Source: Perilla frutescens (lineage: Eukaryota > Streptophyta > Magnoliopsida > Lamiales > Lamiaceae). From it: a stretch of DNA of 64,000 nt. Positions within the stretch are counted from its first letter, which is position 1, and each line of letters begins with the position of its first letter. The DNA lies in contig BRKX01000001.1 of the NCBI GenBank assembly GCA_026008535.1, positions 39,149,817 to 39,213,816 of the forward strand, read 5' to 3'. The position numbers and the translations under genes were made by a program. The notes beneath the pieces are model-generated. The model searched no databases, was not told the DNA's origin, and worked only from the letters and a program-made list of their open reading frames with translations. Below are positions 47,201-60,203 of this stretch, piece after piece.

Positions 47201-50200
47201 ATACTTTTATTTATTTTATTTATGTTAAAATTAAGTCTTTGACCTTCCCCAAAAGCAAGGGCCTAGGTTTAGCATAAATAAAAGTAGAGGGACTTAGTTT
47301 TCGAGGACAAAAAATTCACGGGCCCAATTAAAAGAATAAGTCAAAGTACAGAGACCTAATTCAAAAAAATAAATTATAATTGAATGTACAGGGCCTCAAT
47401 GACCTACATATGCTTTATTTCTAAAATAAGATTGATATGTATTAAATACAGGTTTGTTTTAAAAATACAATAATATATATTAATACATAATTAGAAAGAC
47501 ATTACACGTTAAAACAATTACAAAAGTCATCCGAAACTACAAATACATAAACATTTAATAACTTATTGTCTTATAGGCCTCATGTTCACAAGATAATGGA
47601 ACAACACAACATGACACAACAGGAATATTTTTGTGTCCTTAAATGCTTCCCTTAGATCCATATTACGTCAAGAATTTCCAATGTCACCCCTACTTCAAAT
47701 TGCCCATTCACCATTCAGTATCCATCATAGAATACATAGAAACATCAGTTTAAGAAATATTAACCATGTCCGGCCCAATGGGAGTTGAAGAAGCAACCCT
47801 ACAAAATATGAAAATAAAGAAAACAAGACAGCAACAAAACAGTAGTAAAAACTACACTTATGCTTCTTCTGAATCAGTTATAGATATATCTATGTATACA
47901 AGAGTTAACTACACCACTATTTTTCCCCAATTTTCGAGTTACGGGAATTTAGGAACTCCTTAATATTAGCTTAACAACTGGAAAGTGGAAGCATATCCGC
48001 AGACCCAACTTGAGACCCCTCTTTATTATACTGAATCCAAATCCTTGCAGGGTGAAAGCCCAAACAAGAAAAGCATGGCTGAACTCAAGTATGAACATCA
48101 TTGTTAGAGATGATAGATGCAGACAACAAAAGGACCAAAGAGAACAAATTTAACAACCGAGATCAAATTTTATGCACCATCAGAAGCACAGAAAAATGAA
48201 TCAGTATAAAAAGGCAGAGGGATGTTGAAGGGACATAAGCTCTGTGCAACTAGTCAAGCCTAAACCTGTAATTTCATGTATTGATTCCGGAGACAAGATA
48301 TTAGCCACTGGAATCTAGTTGTCTGGGCAGAATGTGAAATTGCAGTAATAACTTAATAGTCAGCAAAGTCAGTGGTCAGAAATGCTAGAAAAGACATAAA
48401 TCTTACATTGGCAGTTGTTTCTCGTATATTATTAAGAGTCCCGGTTATCTTGGCTTCAAGAGTCTCAGCTTTATTGCAGCCTGGTAGCGGCTCCAGGCTT
48501 CCAGATGTATAACTCTTTATATAATCAGCACATTGACCATACTCCTTATCAAGAGTCACCTTCTTCTCCTGGTTTAATGCATCCCCAGGTTGAACATCAT
48601 TGATCCCAATTGAAAATCCATGATTTCCGATCCATCGGGCACTACAGCAATTCAAAGAATCAAAACCAAACTTCAGCTTTTTATTCCTTCAAGAAAACAA
48701 GAGTGCAAGTACACACACTAACAAAAGGAATTTAAATCCTATGCACATAAAATTCATTTTCAAATTAAGTGCCTCGGTTCTAAATCATACATCCCGTTCC
48801 ATAGTTCAATACTGAAGTTCCACTGAATTTTTCATTGTTTTCTTCACCCCATGTATGATATCTTTGGAGACAGAGATGCACAATCATCTGTTTTCTTGTG
48901 TTCCACCAAGAAAACTGCATAAATTTCACATGTTTATCAAGCTAACCTGGAGAAAACCATGAACTTCAAAGAAAACGGACATGTATAAGTTATATCTAAT
49001 GCTAAATTATTTCTTCTGAATTACAAAGACCAATGGATGATGACACCAAAGACTATGAAATGACAGAATTGTACTAGCTGTCTCAAAAACTAAAGCGAGT
49101 AGGAACGTTTAGGGTAAATATAAGCAAAATACAATAGCTGATCAACTTAAATGCACCACCTTAACTTTGCCAAGCGATTCATGCAGGTAGCAGCAGCATG
49201 TGGACCATAATCCCTGAGAAGAACGGAGAAAACACCGTCCTTATTCCCATTTCCTGTTGTCATAATTGGACAAATAAGCATTTTAGCTTACAGCAAAAAG
49301 AGAAACAAATCCCCCTCCACTATTTGAATTGCATATGAATATGATCTAGCAAACTAGCAAGATATCATGTCGATTGTTCTTCCTAGGATCAGACCAAAGA
49401 ACTTCACCAATTTGATGAATCCAAGAACCAAAGTCGTAGTGATAAGTTATCGCACTCAATATTGCTCCCTATTTGAAAATCAGGGATTAGAATTGATTTC
49501 CTCTTAAATTGAATTGATTTATCCTAAATATTTCATTGCAGTACTAATTTGGTCATTCACCATGCATGAGGATTCATGGCTAAGGAGACATAAATAAGAA
49601 AAGATTTCAAGAGAAAACACAATAGAATTTTGTATCAAATGATGTCAACTTAAAAGAACTAATATTAAGACAGAGCAAATGATTGTCTGAATCACAAAAG
49701 ATCATTTTTCATAGGAAGAAGACTATGTTCCTATGCAGTGAACTAAGGATTGCCTTGTCATCAACCAATTTATATTTATTTTCTTCAGTAGAAAAGTTCA
49801 CTTAAATATGTTTATGGATCAACGCACAATAGTGTCTTCACATTGCTAGTAAGCTACTTTATGCTCGTTAGCGAACAACATGCAGCATACAACAACAATA
49901 ATAGCATCTCAAACTTGAAAAGGTAGAATTTCTAAAAAGTAGCTATTTGTCATTAGTAGTTAGTACTAATCTAATTAACAACGACAAAGTCCAGAATCTT
50001 GAATAATAAATTGGTCATGAAGATTTAGTATACTAAAACATCTAGCATTTCAAAAAAATCAGTGTTCCAGAAATTTTTCGAGTATAATACAGGATGAATG
50101 GAGTTGCAGTGTTTGCCTTTTGGACCCAACATACAAGGGAAGAAAATTATAACTTCGTTCTAGATATGTCAGTAATTAAAACATGCAACTAAAATCGACT

Positions 50201-53200
50201 CAATTTTAGCATTTCAGCAGGTTTTTCATTTGTATGCACTAAAAGTGAGTTAAAAAACATGAAGAGTCATCCATTTAGACAGAGAAAATGTCCAAGAACT
50301 AAGTGATGACAAACATGCTATCTCTTCAACAGCTCCATCCTTCACCTTCATTATACCAAAACTAACCTGCCTACAATACCTATAGTGCAAGCTTATGCAC
50401 TCGAAGAGTATAACACCAATTCGAAAAGATGCAGTTTCTGATAAATCTATTGTATTACCTAAAAATGTTCATAAGAGAAGTCCAACCATCATGGGAGGGA
50501 GAGAAAATTTCCATGCAAAATCCAAAAACATAAGATACTGACCTAATGTAGCCTTCCCAAGCTGCCCACTGATGAGCTCACTATTACGAATATACACAAA
50601 TCCATCCTTCGGACACATAGTTTCCTTAGACTTCCCATAACTCTTTTCTGCTACAGTAAGATTTACATATACTCTCATTTTTGCATGGGGACGTAATAGC
50701 ACACTGAATAATTGTTTACCAGTCCATAGCTCCACTGGCTGCAATGAGAGAACATAAAAATTAGATACAGCCATACATAAGAAACTGGGGGATTGGGGGA
50801 CGGAGAAGAAAACATGAGCAAGTGAGCAACTGAAGAATAAAGTGGCTCCTTAACATCAACCTCTTCTGACAAGAGTAAAGAAGAGTCTTGACGCATGCAT
50901 AGAATAAAAACACTACAAACTGACTAAATAGAAGAAAATAACCTCCAATTTATACAGATATTGGCTTTTAAATTCAATGATACACATGGTGTTGGGGCAT
51001 CACAATCAAACCCCTCCTCCCTCTCTGCAGCATAACAGCGCTCAATAATTACAAGTAACTGGGAAATGAGATAGCTCCTAAACATTGAATCAATAAGGGA
51101 GAAAGAGGGAAAACGAATATATATATATATAATCCATCTCTAGCAATTTCTTTAATTGGTACCAAATGATCATCTATCAAACTACCAAATGCAATCCTTA
51201 TGTAGGCTCAGACTAAGAAAAAAAGGGGTACTGAATAGCTACAGACCAGTACAAATCATTATTTTTCCCCGCCTAATGGTTATAGTTTCTGGTATCCATA
51301 GAAATTAAAATGCATCACGTGTATGAAGACAAGTGCAGCAGACAACCACATTGCATTTCATGGCATTAGGCATATGAGGAATGCAATAGTAATTTGAAAA
51401 CCAAATTATAGAGAGCATAGATTCAAGTTGGGATGCAGGAGATAGTTACAATTAAAATATTAAAATATAGAACAAAAGGAGCCTAAAGGAACATCGCCGC
51501 ATAGATGAGTAAAAGAGCAATGATTGAAAACGTTCATAGCACAGTGGCAGTAGAATGTAAACTCACTTTAACCAATGCTGGAGTTGGCAAATCAATTGGG
51601 TCCATAGCATCACCAATATATGAACACATGAGCGAAAAAGCCGAGCGATCATAAAACGTGTCTTTTCTTGTTATAAGAAAGGAAGAAGTTAGAAAATCCT
51701 GCGTTGATGCAACCAAGATTTCTCCATTCTTCGGGGTGCACAAATTGTTTTGTACCTGCAGCAGTGTCAACAGAAATTAAAAAAGAAAAAAGAAACAGTA
51801 AAACGTGACAGAAAAGCTGATAGACATGTGCCATCTTGTACATTTATGGTTATTACAGTATTAGTATACAATTTAATTCATCCAGATACCCATTAGGTCA
51901 TTAACAATTTAACAAGATCTTATATGGTTTGTGTCTTAGATTAGAATAATAGGTATCAAAGATCATTATTCATTGCACCTAATTAATATAGGATGATATT
52001 GGACAACTCTATGGATGCGCCTGCCATGTTAACCACTTAAAATAAAAACGCAGGACCTATCTTAAATGTTCCAGAAATCAGAAGGCTCCTTGGTTTAAAT
52101 CAATTTCAGAAATATCAGGATTTCATACGCTGTCAGGGTTCAAGGAAATTAATTTTACTTCTACTTTCACGTATATTTGGCATCTTGAACGGTTGGTCAG
52201 AGAGCTTCATTGCCTACTTTCCATATGCTGAGTGTCAAGTAATGATTTAAGGGTCCAAGGTTGACCATTAATCCTTGTAAGTAAATTTTTGTCGGATACT
52301 TGAACCAAATTGAATCAAATTTAGCTAGTCACATTTTCTGTTCACAGAAGGAGACCACAACCTCAACCATTCAATGTTTCCATCAAGCATCTATATAACT
52401 ACTATCCAGAAATGTCGAAAAGGTATGATTCAATGCTGTCTAGCAAAATCCAAAGTCACGGGCCATGGAAAAAGATAGTAGCATCGAGAAAAACATAAAT
52501 TACAGTCTTATTCAGCATGTTTGCAGAATGTTTGATGATGAGCTGTCACTGCAGACAAATGAAGCAGAGCAAAAAAGGATGATAAGGATGGGGATAATAA
52601 GATTCCAACAACAAGATTTGTAACAATCAACTTTCTTATCGATATTTAATTATGAGTGCCATGAGATAGTATTCACTGAGCCAACAAAACACAAGAGTAT
52701 ACATGAAATGCCAAATAAGTTAGGCCAAGCATAAGACATGCGCAGACAGTAGTGAAGCTAAATCAATGAACAAAAGCAATATGTTATATACCCCCATTAG
52801 CATAAGAGCCTCAGTACGGGCCTCTTCTGTTTGTGGTACATGCATATTCATCTCATCACCATCAAAGTCTGCATTGTATGGGTTGCAAACTGACTCATTG
52901 AATCTCAGGGTGCGCCAGGGCATTATCCTTGCCTGAAGACATCAAATAAATGATGAAGCAATTGATAACATCTTATTGTTATTCAATAATAGTACATGTG
53001 TTTCTTCTACAGTGCGCACCCGATGTGACATGATTGACATCCGATGCAAACTTGGTTGTCTATTAAATAGAACAATATCTCCATCTTCAAGATGACGATT
53101 CACAATGCACCCATATTTCAACTGATCTGCATGATGCATTCGAGAAGCATACATCAATGCCCTGCCAGGCAAACCAACAACAAATGAGCGTTAAGCATGC

Positions 53201-56200
53201 ACCAAAAACAAAACAAAAAAATAAGAAAAGGAAAGGAAAATGATCAAACAAAAAGGAAAAAAAGAGTTGCATAATCATCGAACACTTACGTCTCATTACC
53301 CTCAGGTGTCCTTATATATCTAGCGCCAGGATATTTGTTGGGGCCATTGCGAACACATTGCCGCAATTTCTCAATATTATGATGGGAAACACGTTCAGGA
53401 TAAGTCAAAATCCGAGCCATGTAAAGAGGAATAGCAACCTGTAAGTAAGAAACCTGTCACAATAAAGTGAAGCCGCTTCAATTTGACAGATAGATAAATA
53501 AAATACTTGACCTCAGTAATTTTCAAATTTGGATCAGGAGAAATAACAGTCCTGCCAGTAAACTCTACACGCTTCCCCGATAAATTTCCACGAAATCTTC
53601 CCTGCTTTCCTTTAAGGCGCTGAATAAAACCAGTCAATGGCTTAGAATTATTTTGTTGTGGTGGCAATCCACGGACATCACTGTTGATATATTGTGCAAC
53701 CTCTGCTTGCAGATTCTCCCAGCTAGCCTAGCCCAACATTTCATGAAATACAATGTGAGAATGAAAGTGCTTTAAAAATGAGTTCATTATTCAGAAAACC
53801 CTCAAATAGCGGGTCACACTCGTACGGTCAATTTGAAAACATAACTATCCATTACTAGATTATCATTAACCAGGGGTCTGGCAGCAAAACATTGTCCTAG
53901 ACATAGAAGTGATCTCAAGGATTGCAAATATATAGGTTTCTTCACCTCTAAAGAAATAGAGAGACACAAAAACAAAGCAAGTTTTATGTCCAGGACATCA
54001 ATGCATTGTAAGATGTCATAACCAACTCCAATCACATAGCAAAGATAGCACTTGTATATAGTACAATAGATATGTCTTGTTTATTTAAAATCTCCAACTT
54101 CCTTATCTACATATGGAGTCACAATGCCATTTGAAGGAAAGAAAGAAAGAGAAAAGGGATTGAAAAATATAAACAAAGAAACACATTTTAACATTTTACC
54201 CTTACAACTAATAAAATTTTCTATTTTCATTCCAAAAAATTAAAAGCAAACAATACAAAACAAATAGTCCAAGCATCTTCACACATCACATCACATTCGT
54301 AGGAGATAATTGCAAAAAAAAATTATTATTTCAGCAATAAAAAAGGATGTTGCTCTGTAAATTTTTAAGTTTGACAGATAGATCTCATCACATTTGATAA
54401 TAATATGCAAATACCACACAATTTTACAAGATAACAAAACATTATATTAGATAATGAGTGAAAATTTATGACAAGTCGACAAGATATCCACTCCAAAACC
54501 AGTCGACAGGGTGAAACAAAAACTCAAAACCTTATGTCTCCGATACACCTATCTGCTTACATGATTAGACCTGAGTATTTCAACTGGCACCTCATACCAA
54601 AACCAGTTTTTTAATCAATTGAATGAAACAAAAATGAGCAAGTCCTCAAAAGAGAGATCACAAGAAGAAACATATACAAAAACAGCATTATACCAGGCCT
54701 CTGTTCTGATCGGTCACTTCCGACATTTCTGAGCGAAGACTAGCATTTGCTAGGATGATGAGTTTTAGCCTCTCTGAAATGTCGTCTTCATTACTACACC
54801 AGCCAAAATAAAAGTCAAGAAAGGTACTATGTCAAGGAAATAAGAAATAAATCACAGGAACAACACAAAAGGCTTCCATGGCCTAGACCAAGAAGATCGA
54901 TGCAGCTTTTTCCAATCTTCAGACAATCAATTTACATGTTTATTTTCTTACTCAATGGCCTAAATGCTGCTATATTACCAAGGGGCACGAAAAAAGTTCA
55001 CTTCAACAATAGATATCAGGTCACACATATCGTTGATAATAAATTTATGATTTATTAGACTTTGTTGGATAGTTCAGAGTTTGCAACCTTAGCAGATCTC
55101 AAAGTTACTTATCATCCCGAATAAAGGTGAAAACATCATATATCTTCAGAGTTTTACCGTAAGGTGCTCCAGACAAGAACCCAAAAACCTTCAAGAAACA
55201 CAAAATCCAAGAATGGGATGCTACATCCAATGAAAATAGCTTAACGAACAGCATCATAAGCCATAACCCCATTACACTGACATAAGTTTAAGCATGAAAG
55301 CTGCAAACTAACTGACAGATGCAACAGATTATCAAGGAAGAAAACAGAAAGAAAAATAAGAGGGCTATGCTATTACTGATGGAAATAAAGATCGGAAAAG
55401 AACACGTTCACAGGCAAAGCTCGACAAAGTAATCAGATGACTCAATTCATGCTCAGGATTACCTTTGTGTTCCACCATCCACAAAAACGGAAGGTCGTAC
55501 GGCAATAGGTGGCACAAGAATATTAGTCACCATAAGCTTCTCAGGTCTATCATTTAAATAAAGCAACTCACAATCCTGAAGAAAAATGAAAGACAGAGAG
55601 AAACAAGACAAAGGAAACCAATGAACCAATAGGTGATGGAAAATAAAACACATAGGTTAATAAATAGGGGTATCCAGTCACAAGATGTCCATGAAAAGGT
55701 CGCATTCAAATCATACTGAAACTGAAATTGCGGGAGTACCACATCGCGCATATTTTTCAGTAGCTGGTAGACCATTTTAGCATCAAGAGTTGAAGGCAAA
55801 TTGACGTTTCCCCTTATGTGGGAAAGAGCAGATTGGCATTCTTCCAAGCTATTGTCAACAACTCTCGCACGATCATGTTGGATTCTCAAAGGTCCCCTTT
55901 TAACCATACCTAACACAAATAGTTGTTAGGGACATCATTATCAAAAAAAGAACACAATCAACGCAAATACAAGACATTTTGATCATCATGTAGTCCTTCA
56001 TGAATCAGGATTCTACTTGATAGATTTGATTTTCAAGGAGAGCCGAGAGCATCAAATCATACCCAAACTGCTAGAATACTCAAGCAGCATATTAGTTTCA
56101 AATCATCACTCACATCCTCCTCAAAAAATCCAAACATGACCTCACAAGTACAACACAAAAATGGCTCAATTTTAGATGACCTTTTAAGACTGGAACACAT

Positions 56201-59200
56201 GTTGAAATGGTCAAGTTCTTTGACTTTCCCAGTTCCAACTCATTATCTTAATCATCATTGTGATTCAACATGACCATTGACCAAACAGAGTCACGCTAGA
56301 CTTCAATTACAAACAGGATGTATTACAATCTTGAACTTCCTACAGATGCTTTGAGTAAGTTATAATTTTAAGTATTCAATGCAAAAGCTAGTGGCAAAAG
56401 CTGATAGACCGGATTGTAGGTCTATGTATCAATTTAGATTGAATAATAACTGGAATATTAACTTCAATAAAATTGAACTGTAATAAGAATCCTACCAGAA
56501 ATCCAAACCCTAAGACTCCTAAAGTCTGCCAAAATAATCTGATACTTTTCTAAGCGTGTCGGCATGCCCTAACCCTGCGAAAATTAAACTTAAATACTAA
56601 GTGCTTGTGGCCCATGCAAGGCCCGCAACCCACTGACATAAATATTGAAATAACTAAATAAATTTAACAAGGAAATAATAACTTAACTAAATCGTGCTTC
56701 TGCCCAAGCACATATAGACCTACAAATCCAGTCCACCAAAAGCAACTAAGAGAAACACTCCTACCAATCCATTGCTAGGCAACCTACTTATGCAAGACAG
56801 CATAGTAATGTGAGATTGTAATTTGTAAGGTGTGTCATTTTACACAAGCAAAATTGTAATGTGCATGTAGCAAACAGACATGACTCTAGTAGCACCTAGC
56901 AGAAAGGAACTCCTACCTATTGGCACTGCAACAAGTAATAACCAAACAGCGATGAAGCTCCGAGAATTATTCAATTTATTTTAGTTCGGTATTACCTAAT
57001 AATCATCTCAGATTATTTGGTCATTTATAGATAGGTTACATTCAAAAACATGCAAAAATCTCAATTCAGTTTAATAAACTAGACAAAGTAACACAGAAAA
57101 TCCATGCAGCAATACAGGTTTTGAACAGGTAGGGTGTCTAACCATTAATGTATCCACATCTGGAGCACTTTACTGCACGCCTACTGCCTGCCATGGCATT
57201 ACACTTCTTGACTACTTTTTTAAATATCTCATTCTTCTTCAAATGCTCATTTTTTGAATTTCTCATCTTCTTAAGAAAATCACGCCGCTCTTTTTCATCA
57301 AGAAGTATTATGGAGCATTTCTGTTAAATGGAAAAAAAAAATTAATAAATCATGTCGCATATCTCCAACAAGCAAAATCATAATCTAGGACATTTATTCT
57401 TTCATTAAAAACAATATTGATCACAAAGGAGAAGATTAGAAGCACTATGACAAAGAGCGTGACAAGGTAGTACCACATGAGCAAAATAATTATCCATTAT
57501 AAGAATTCGGAACAACAATAATTTACCCCAAGAACACAAGATAAAACAAATAAACAGGGAATTGCCAAGGATAAATCCTAATAATGAAACAGGCTAAGTT
57601 TCATATGAACAACTCCAGAATTTATCTACTCCCAAAAACCAGCACATGAATTCTCTTGGAATTCAAGGACTTGCATATTTATGAATACAGTGAGTCGTAG
57701 AAAAAAAAATTAATGAGAACAAAACTTGAGCATGAACAACATCTTTCACAATATATGCGGAAGTAACTTAGGCCGTAACAATTACTAGTATGTAAACCTT
57801 CATAAGATAGGCAGCGTTTAAGATAAAGTGACAGTTTTGACTATTTTTCCATATATCTAGGTATAAGTCAGTAACAGGATCCAATATGACATTGAGGAGA
57901 AGGAATAATGACTAAGATTTTGATACCTTGCAGATGCACTTCATAATGTCCACTATGGTACTCAAATATCCAACATTAAATACAGGAAGGCCAAGATTCA
58001 AGTGTCCATAATGCCCTGGGCAACTCGAAAAATCCCCACCACAGGTTTCACATTTGCCATTCTTGTTAGGTGGCCCCTGAAAAACAAAATATGACATGTA
58101 AGAAACTATAGTACTGAAAGGGAAACACCACGCCACCCTATCAAACGGAAGTATCTCTCATGAATTTAGATAGGTAACTTGGTAAAAAAAAAATACACTG
58201 ATGATATAGTGCTGATAAAAAATAACTTGAGTGATTAAGTTTCAGGAACTATAGGGCTTGGTTAAAATGCAAGCTATTACCACAAACTTTTGTCGCCTTA
58301 ACTATGAAGAAAATATCCTTAACAATGCCTATAGAGTAGGCCACATAGTAAAGATCAATGTAATGAAACTATGTTTGAAATAGAACAAATACGTCAGTTT
58401 GATGGCCATTCAAGTGCTAAATATATTTCCTATGATACAATTAACTGAATGGTGGAATATTTAAGCGAGGAAATGGCTAACAAGTCAAAATCATAACAGT
58501 AGAATTTGCTTACTTCTATTTCCAGTTGTTATCCCCTTGACCTATTGAATCATAGCAAACCCATAAGAAGGTATCTAAGACCAGAGAGTTTATTCACAAG
58601 GCACATTTAATCTAGCTTCTCCTGCTAAAAGATTTTGATACGAACCCTTTTCGGGTCTACCAGAGGAGAAGACTGACGAAGACAGCAGTTAATTGAATCC
58701 TGTTATTCTTTCTGATTTATGTTATTTTATTTATGTTGTTGCCAGTAGGTTATTAATTAAGTGTGGGTCGGGCCTCAGATCTTGGGCAACCTTAGTCTTA
58801 TTATTAGTAGTTATTATCCATGTGTTAGGGTTTTAGGCATGAGAAAAGATCATTGGAAATTCAGCGGCTGTTTAGCTTGGGCGGGACGTTTTCTCCCAAA
58901 GTTCTTATCTTTTGTTATTCTCTCTAATAGAATCGTTACTTCAATTTCTGGATCAATTCCTATTCTCTATCAGATTTATCCACTTAGTTTCTTTGTAGCT
59001 AGCAGCACAATCATCCTTATCATTTCCATGTTAATACTTCACCTTTATGTTAGGACTCTATTGATATTAATGAAGCCATGAAATAAGATAATAAAAAATC
59101 TTTATAAACAAATATAATTGATGTCAGGTGGTGTGCTCTCCTTTTTGGGGAGCTTATAACTTTCAAAAACCAAAAGCATTGAAAAGGTGCAAAATTTACT

Positions 59201-60203
59201 GACACAACTTTTGCTTGGAATTTAAGTTAATTGCCAACTAGAAAGGTCATACTTCAAACCCACTATGCCCATTTATTAAAGAAGAGTAGAACACCTATGT
59301 CAAGACTTTGAAATTCTAAATCTTATAACCTATGATAGGAAAAGTACAAGTAAACAACTCTGCAATAATGAGAGAAAAAATGACAACTTTGAAATAAAGA
59401 GCACGGAACATTACCATATGAGGGTCTAACAGCCCGCCAACACTAGCCTTTTTAGAAGTCTCATAATATTTGGCTTGAAAAACTTGGACTTCAGAAACTT
59501 TTAGTACTTCCGTTCCGGATAACGTAGAAAACTGAATGCTTTCTCTGGCAAATGGCAAGAAAATCCAAACAAAATGAACATCCCAAAACATAATGAACAT
59601 CTGTCAATCCCTGTTACTAAACATAAATATTATCACTCGAGAAAACTGAAAAAGCAACTCATATTTTCAAAAACTGATTGTTTCAAGAAGATATGAATAT
59701 ATGATTTCAGACTTTACCAATGTTTTTTATGAGAATTTCTTTTTATTAGAATATAAAAAGGTAGGAATGACACAAGGATGAGGAATCCCCAGAGGTGAAA
59801 TCAACAGATTGAAGCAAGTTGTCTAATCTAATATCATAAATCTTCTGGATTCTCTTACATGTACAGGCTATCGGAAGGTTCAAACACCACGCCACTACCT
59901 CAACATAATTAGGTACATATTGCATTTAACAGATTCGACATGTAGACATAGCTTTTAGAGATCCTAGCATCAGCATTAATTCTTACCCATACATGCACAC
60001 TAACCCACTTTATCCCATAGTTAGGCAATCAAATTATCACCCAACACCATTAATTCTTGCCCAGAAGCAAAGGAGTGCAACTGGTTTCTGGTAGCTTGAG
60101 ACATAATCAGAATACGCTATCAGAGAAGTACTTACATCTTTCGAGGACCGACATCTTCTATGTATGGCTGCTTGGTGAACCGTAGAGTTTCTTGATCCTT
60201 CAT
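35251..60203 (-). CDS. NRPC1: DNA-directed RNA polymerase III largest subunit (RPC1)
   Basis: Catalytic subunit of Pol III, the nuclear enzyme making tRNA, 5S rRNA and other small RNAs. Coding exons (minus): 60203-60136, 59544-59415, 58076-57927, 57321-57143, 55909-55740, 55575-55463, 54793-54694, 53727-53512, 53438-53290, 53161-53020, 52932-52792, 51755-51567, 50738-50543, 49253-49160, 48641-48407, 46311-46120, 44313-44215, 41584-41381, 41265-40942, 39857-39710, 39610-39459, 39234-39079, 38960-38847, 38717-38626, 37885-37681, 36760-36558, 35299-35251; about 1402 aa. Visible motifs are the clamp zinc site (CETCGG...CPGHYGH), GKRVEFTGRTVISPDP, the active-site NADFDGDEMNMH, the pore/funnel segment MSQCGSKGSPINICQM, the trigger-loop region GEPGTQMTLKTFHFAG, and the C-terminus LTYGPDPIIR without a CTD. 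NESVCNPY and the short tail separate it from Pol I, II, IV and V subunits. All junctions keep frame, but exon 4 has one extra T at 57300-57302 that gives a stop. The large introns hold several transposons. Confidence 0.95.
38045..38415. mobile_element. hAT-type MITE in an NRPC1 intron, with nested MULE fragment
   Basis: Ends TAGAGCTGACAAAAGG and TCTTGACAGTTCTA are inverted, with a GGGCGGGCC / GGCCGGCCTTGCGGGCC interior. The 8-bp duplication TGTTAATT is perfect (38037-38044, 38416-38423). At 38092-38165 sits the right end of the GCAAAGAGTAAA...GAAACTCCC family seen at 28124-28602, so one element landed in another. Confidence 0.8.
40127..40511. mobile_element. MULE-type MITE in NRPC1 intron
   Basis: 385 bp with inverted ends GGGTTAATTACACATCAGTA and GTAATGATGCGTAATTAACCC. 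Flanks TAATAATAA (40118-40126) and TAATAATAT (40512-40520) form a 9-bp duplication with one mismatch. No ORF. Confidence 0.7.
42882..44025 (-). mobile_element. Non-autonomous hAT element in NRPC1 intron
   Basis: Starts CAGTGTTGCAAAAC and ends GTTTTTTGCAACAATG, with a perfect 8-bp duplication CATATATC (42874-42881, 44026-44033). Both ends are packed with GAGGCG/CGCCTC and CGAGGCT words that can pair across the element. The interior encodes a BED zinc finger but no catalytic domain. Confidence 0.9.
43161..43442 (-). CDS. BED zinc-finger ORF, N-terminus of a hAT transposase
   Basis: 93 codons starting MSSQRKDPVWKYVTRID. CNFC (Cys-x2-Cys) followed by HLVGNH (His-x4-His) makes a BED finger, the DNA-binding N-terminal domain of plant hAT transposases. 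The ORF then runs VPQDVKDEMSRNLKRK and stops. There is no DDE core, so at most it could bind hAT ends. It lies on the same strand as NRPC1 within its intron. Confidence 0.75.
   Translation of the reverse strand: MSSQRKDPVWKYVTRIDVPEERAIYLRCNFCNINIKGGVMRANNHLVGNHINVAPCSDVPQDVKDEMSRNLKRKMDLKYEGLGMEIAGCSISN
44515..45171. mobile_element. MULE-type MITE in NRPC1 intron
   Basis: 657 bp with long inverted arms, GGGATAAGGTACAAAACACA at the left and CTTAAGTGTG...GTACCTTAGCCC at the right, with inner mirrored TTAGTAATTAAGGTTAATTA. Flanks TTAATTATA (44506-44514) and TTTATTATA (45172-45180) are a 9-bp duplication with one mismatch. Confidence 0.75.
45609..45839 (+). pseudogene. Unidentified ORF remnant antisense within an NRPC1 intron
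   Basis: A 77-codon frame, MPDRKEVSESEALPPSRPSS...LDEE, a TAA at 45687-45689, then YKGKLRLEDGDYFRLPSMMK and SQDISDGLHEKVPDFKELKEL with a stop at 45837. Composition and length look more protein-like than the surrounding intron, perhaps from a retroelement. I cannot name the family. Confidence 0.35.
47067..47416. mobile_element. Foldback MITE in NRPC1 intron
   Basis: The left part (AAGCAAATTTGGTGTCTCTA, ACAATTGAGCCCCATGTACT) is mirrored by the right part (GTACAGGGCCTCAATGACCT, ending CATATGCTT) over roughly 100 bp per arm with moderate divergence. Class and target duplication were not resolved. Confidence 0.5.
58634..59060 (+). repeat. LTR-retrotransposon fragment (polyprotein tail plus LTR-like sequence) in NRPC1 intron
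   Basis: 58634-58696 reads FDTNPFRVYQRRRLTKTAVN then TGA, like the last residues of a Ty3/gypsy polyprotein (NPFxxxxRR ending). It is followed by about 350 bp of less AT-rich, LTR-like sequence (GTGTTAGGGTTTTAGGCATG). It is oriented opposite to NRPC1. The ends are not defined. Confidence 0.45.

Noticed and set aside
58761..59081. 106-codon plus ORF in an NRPC1 intron
   Set aside because: Overlaps LTR-like sequence after a retroelement polyprotein tail; not a separate gene.
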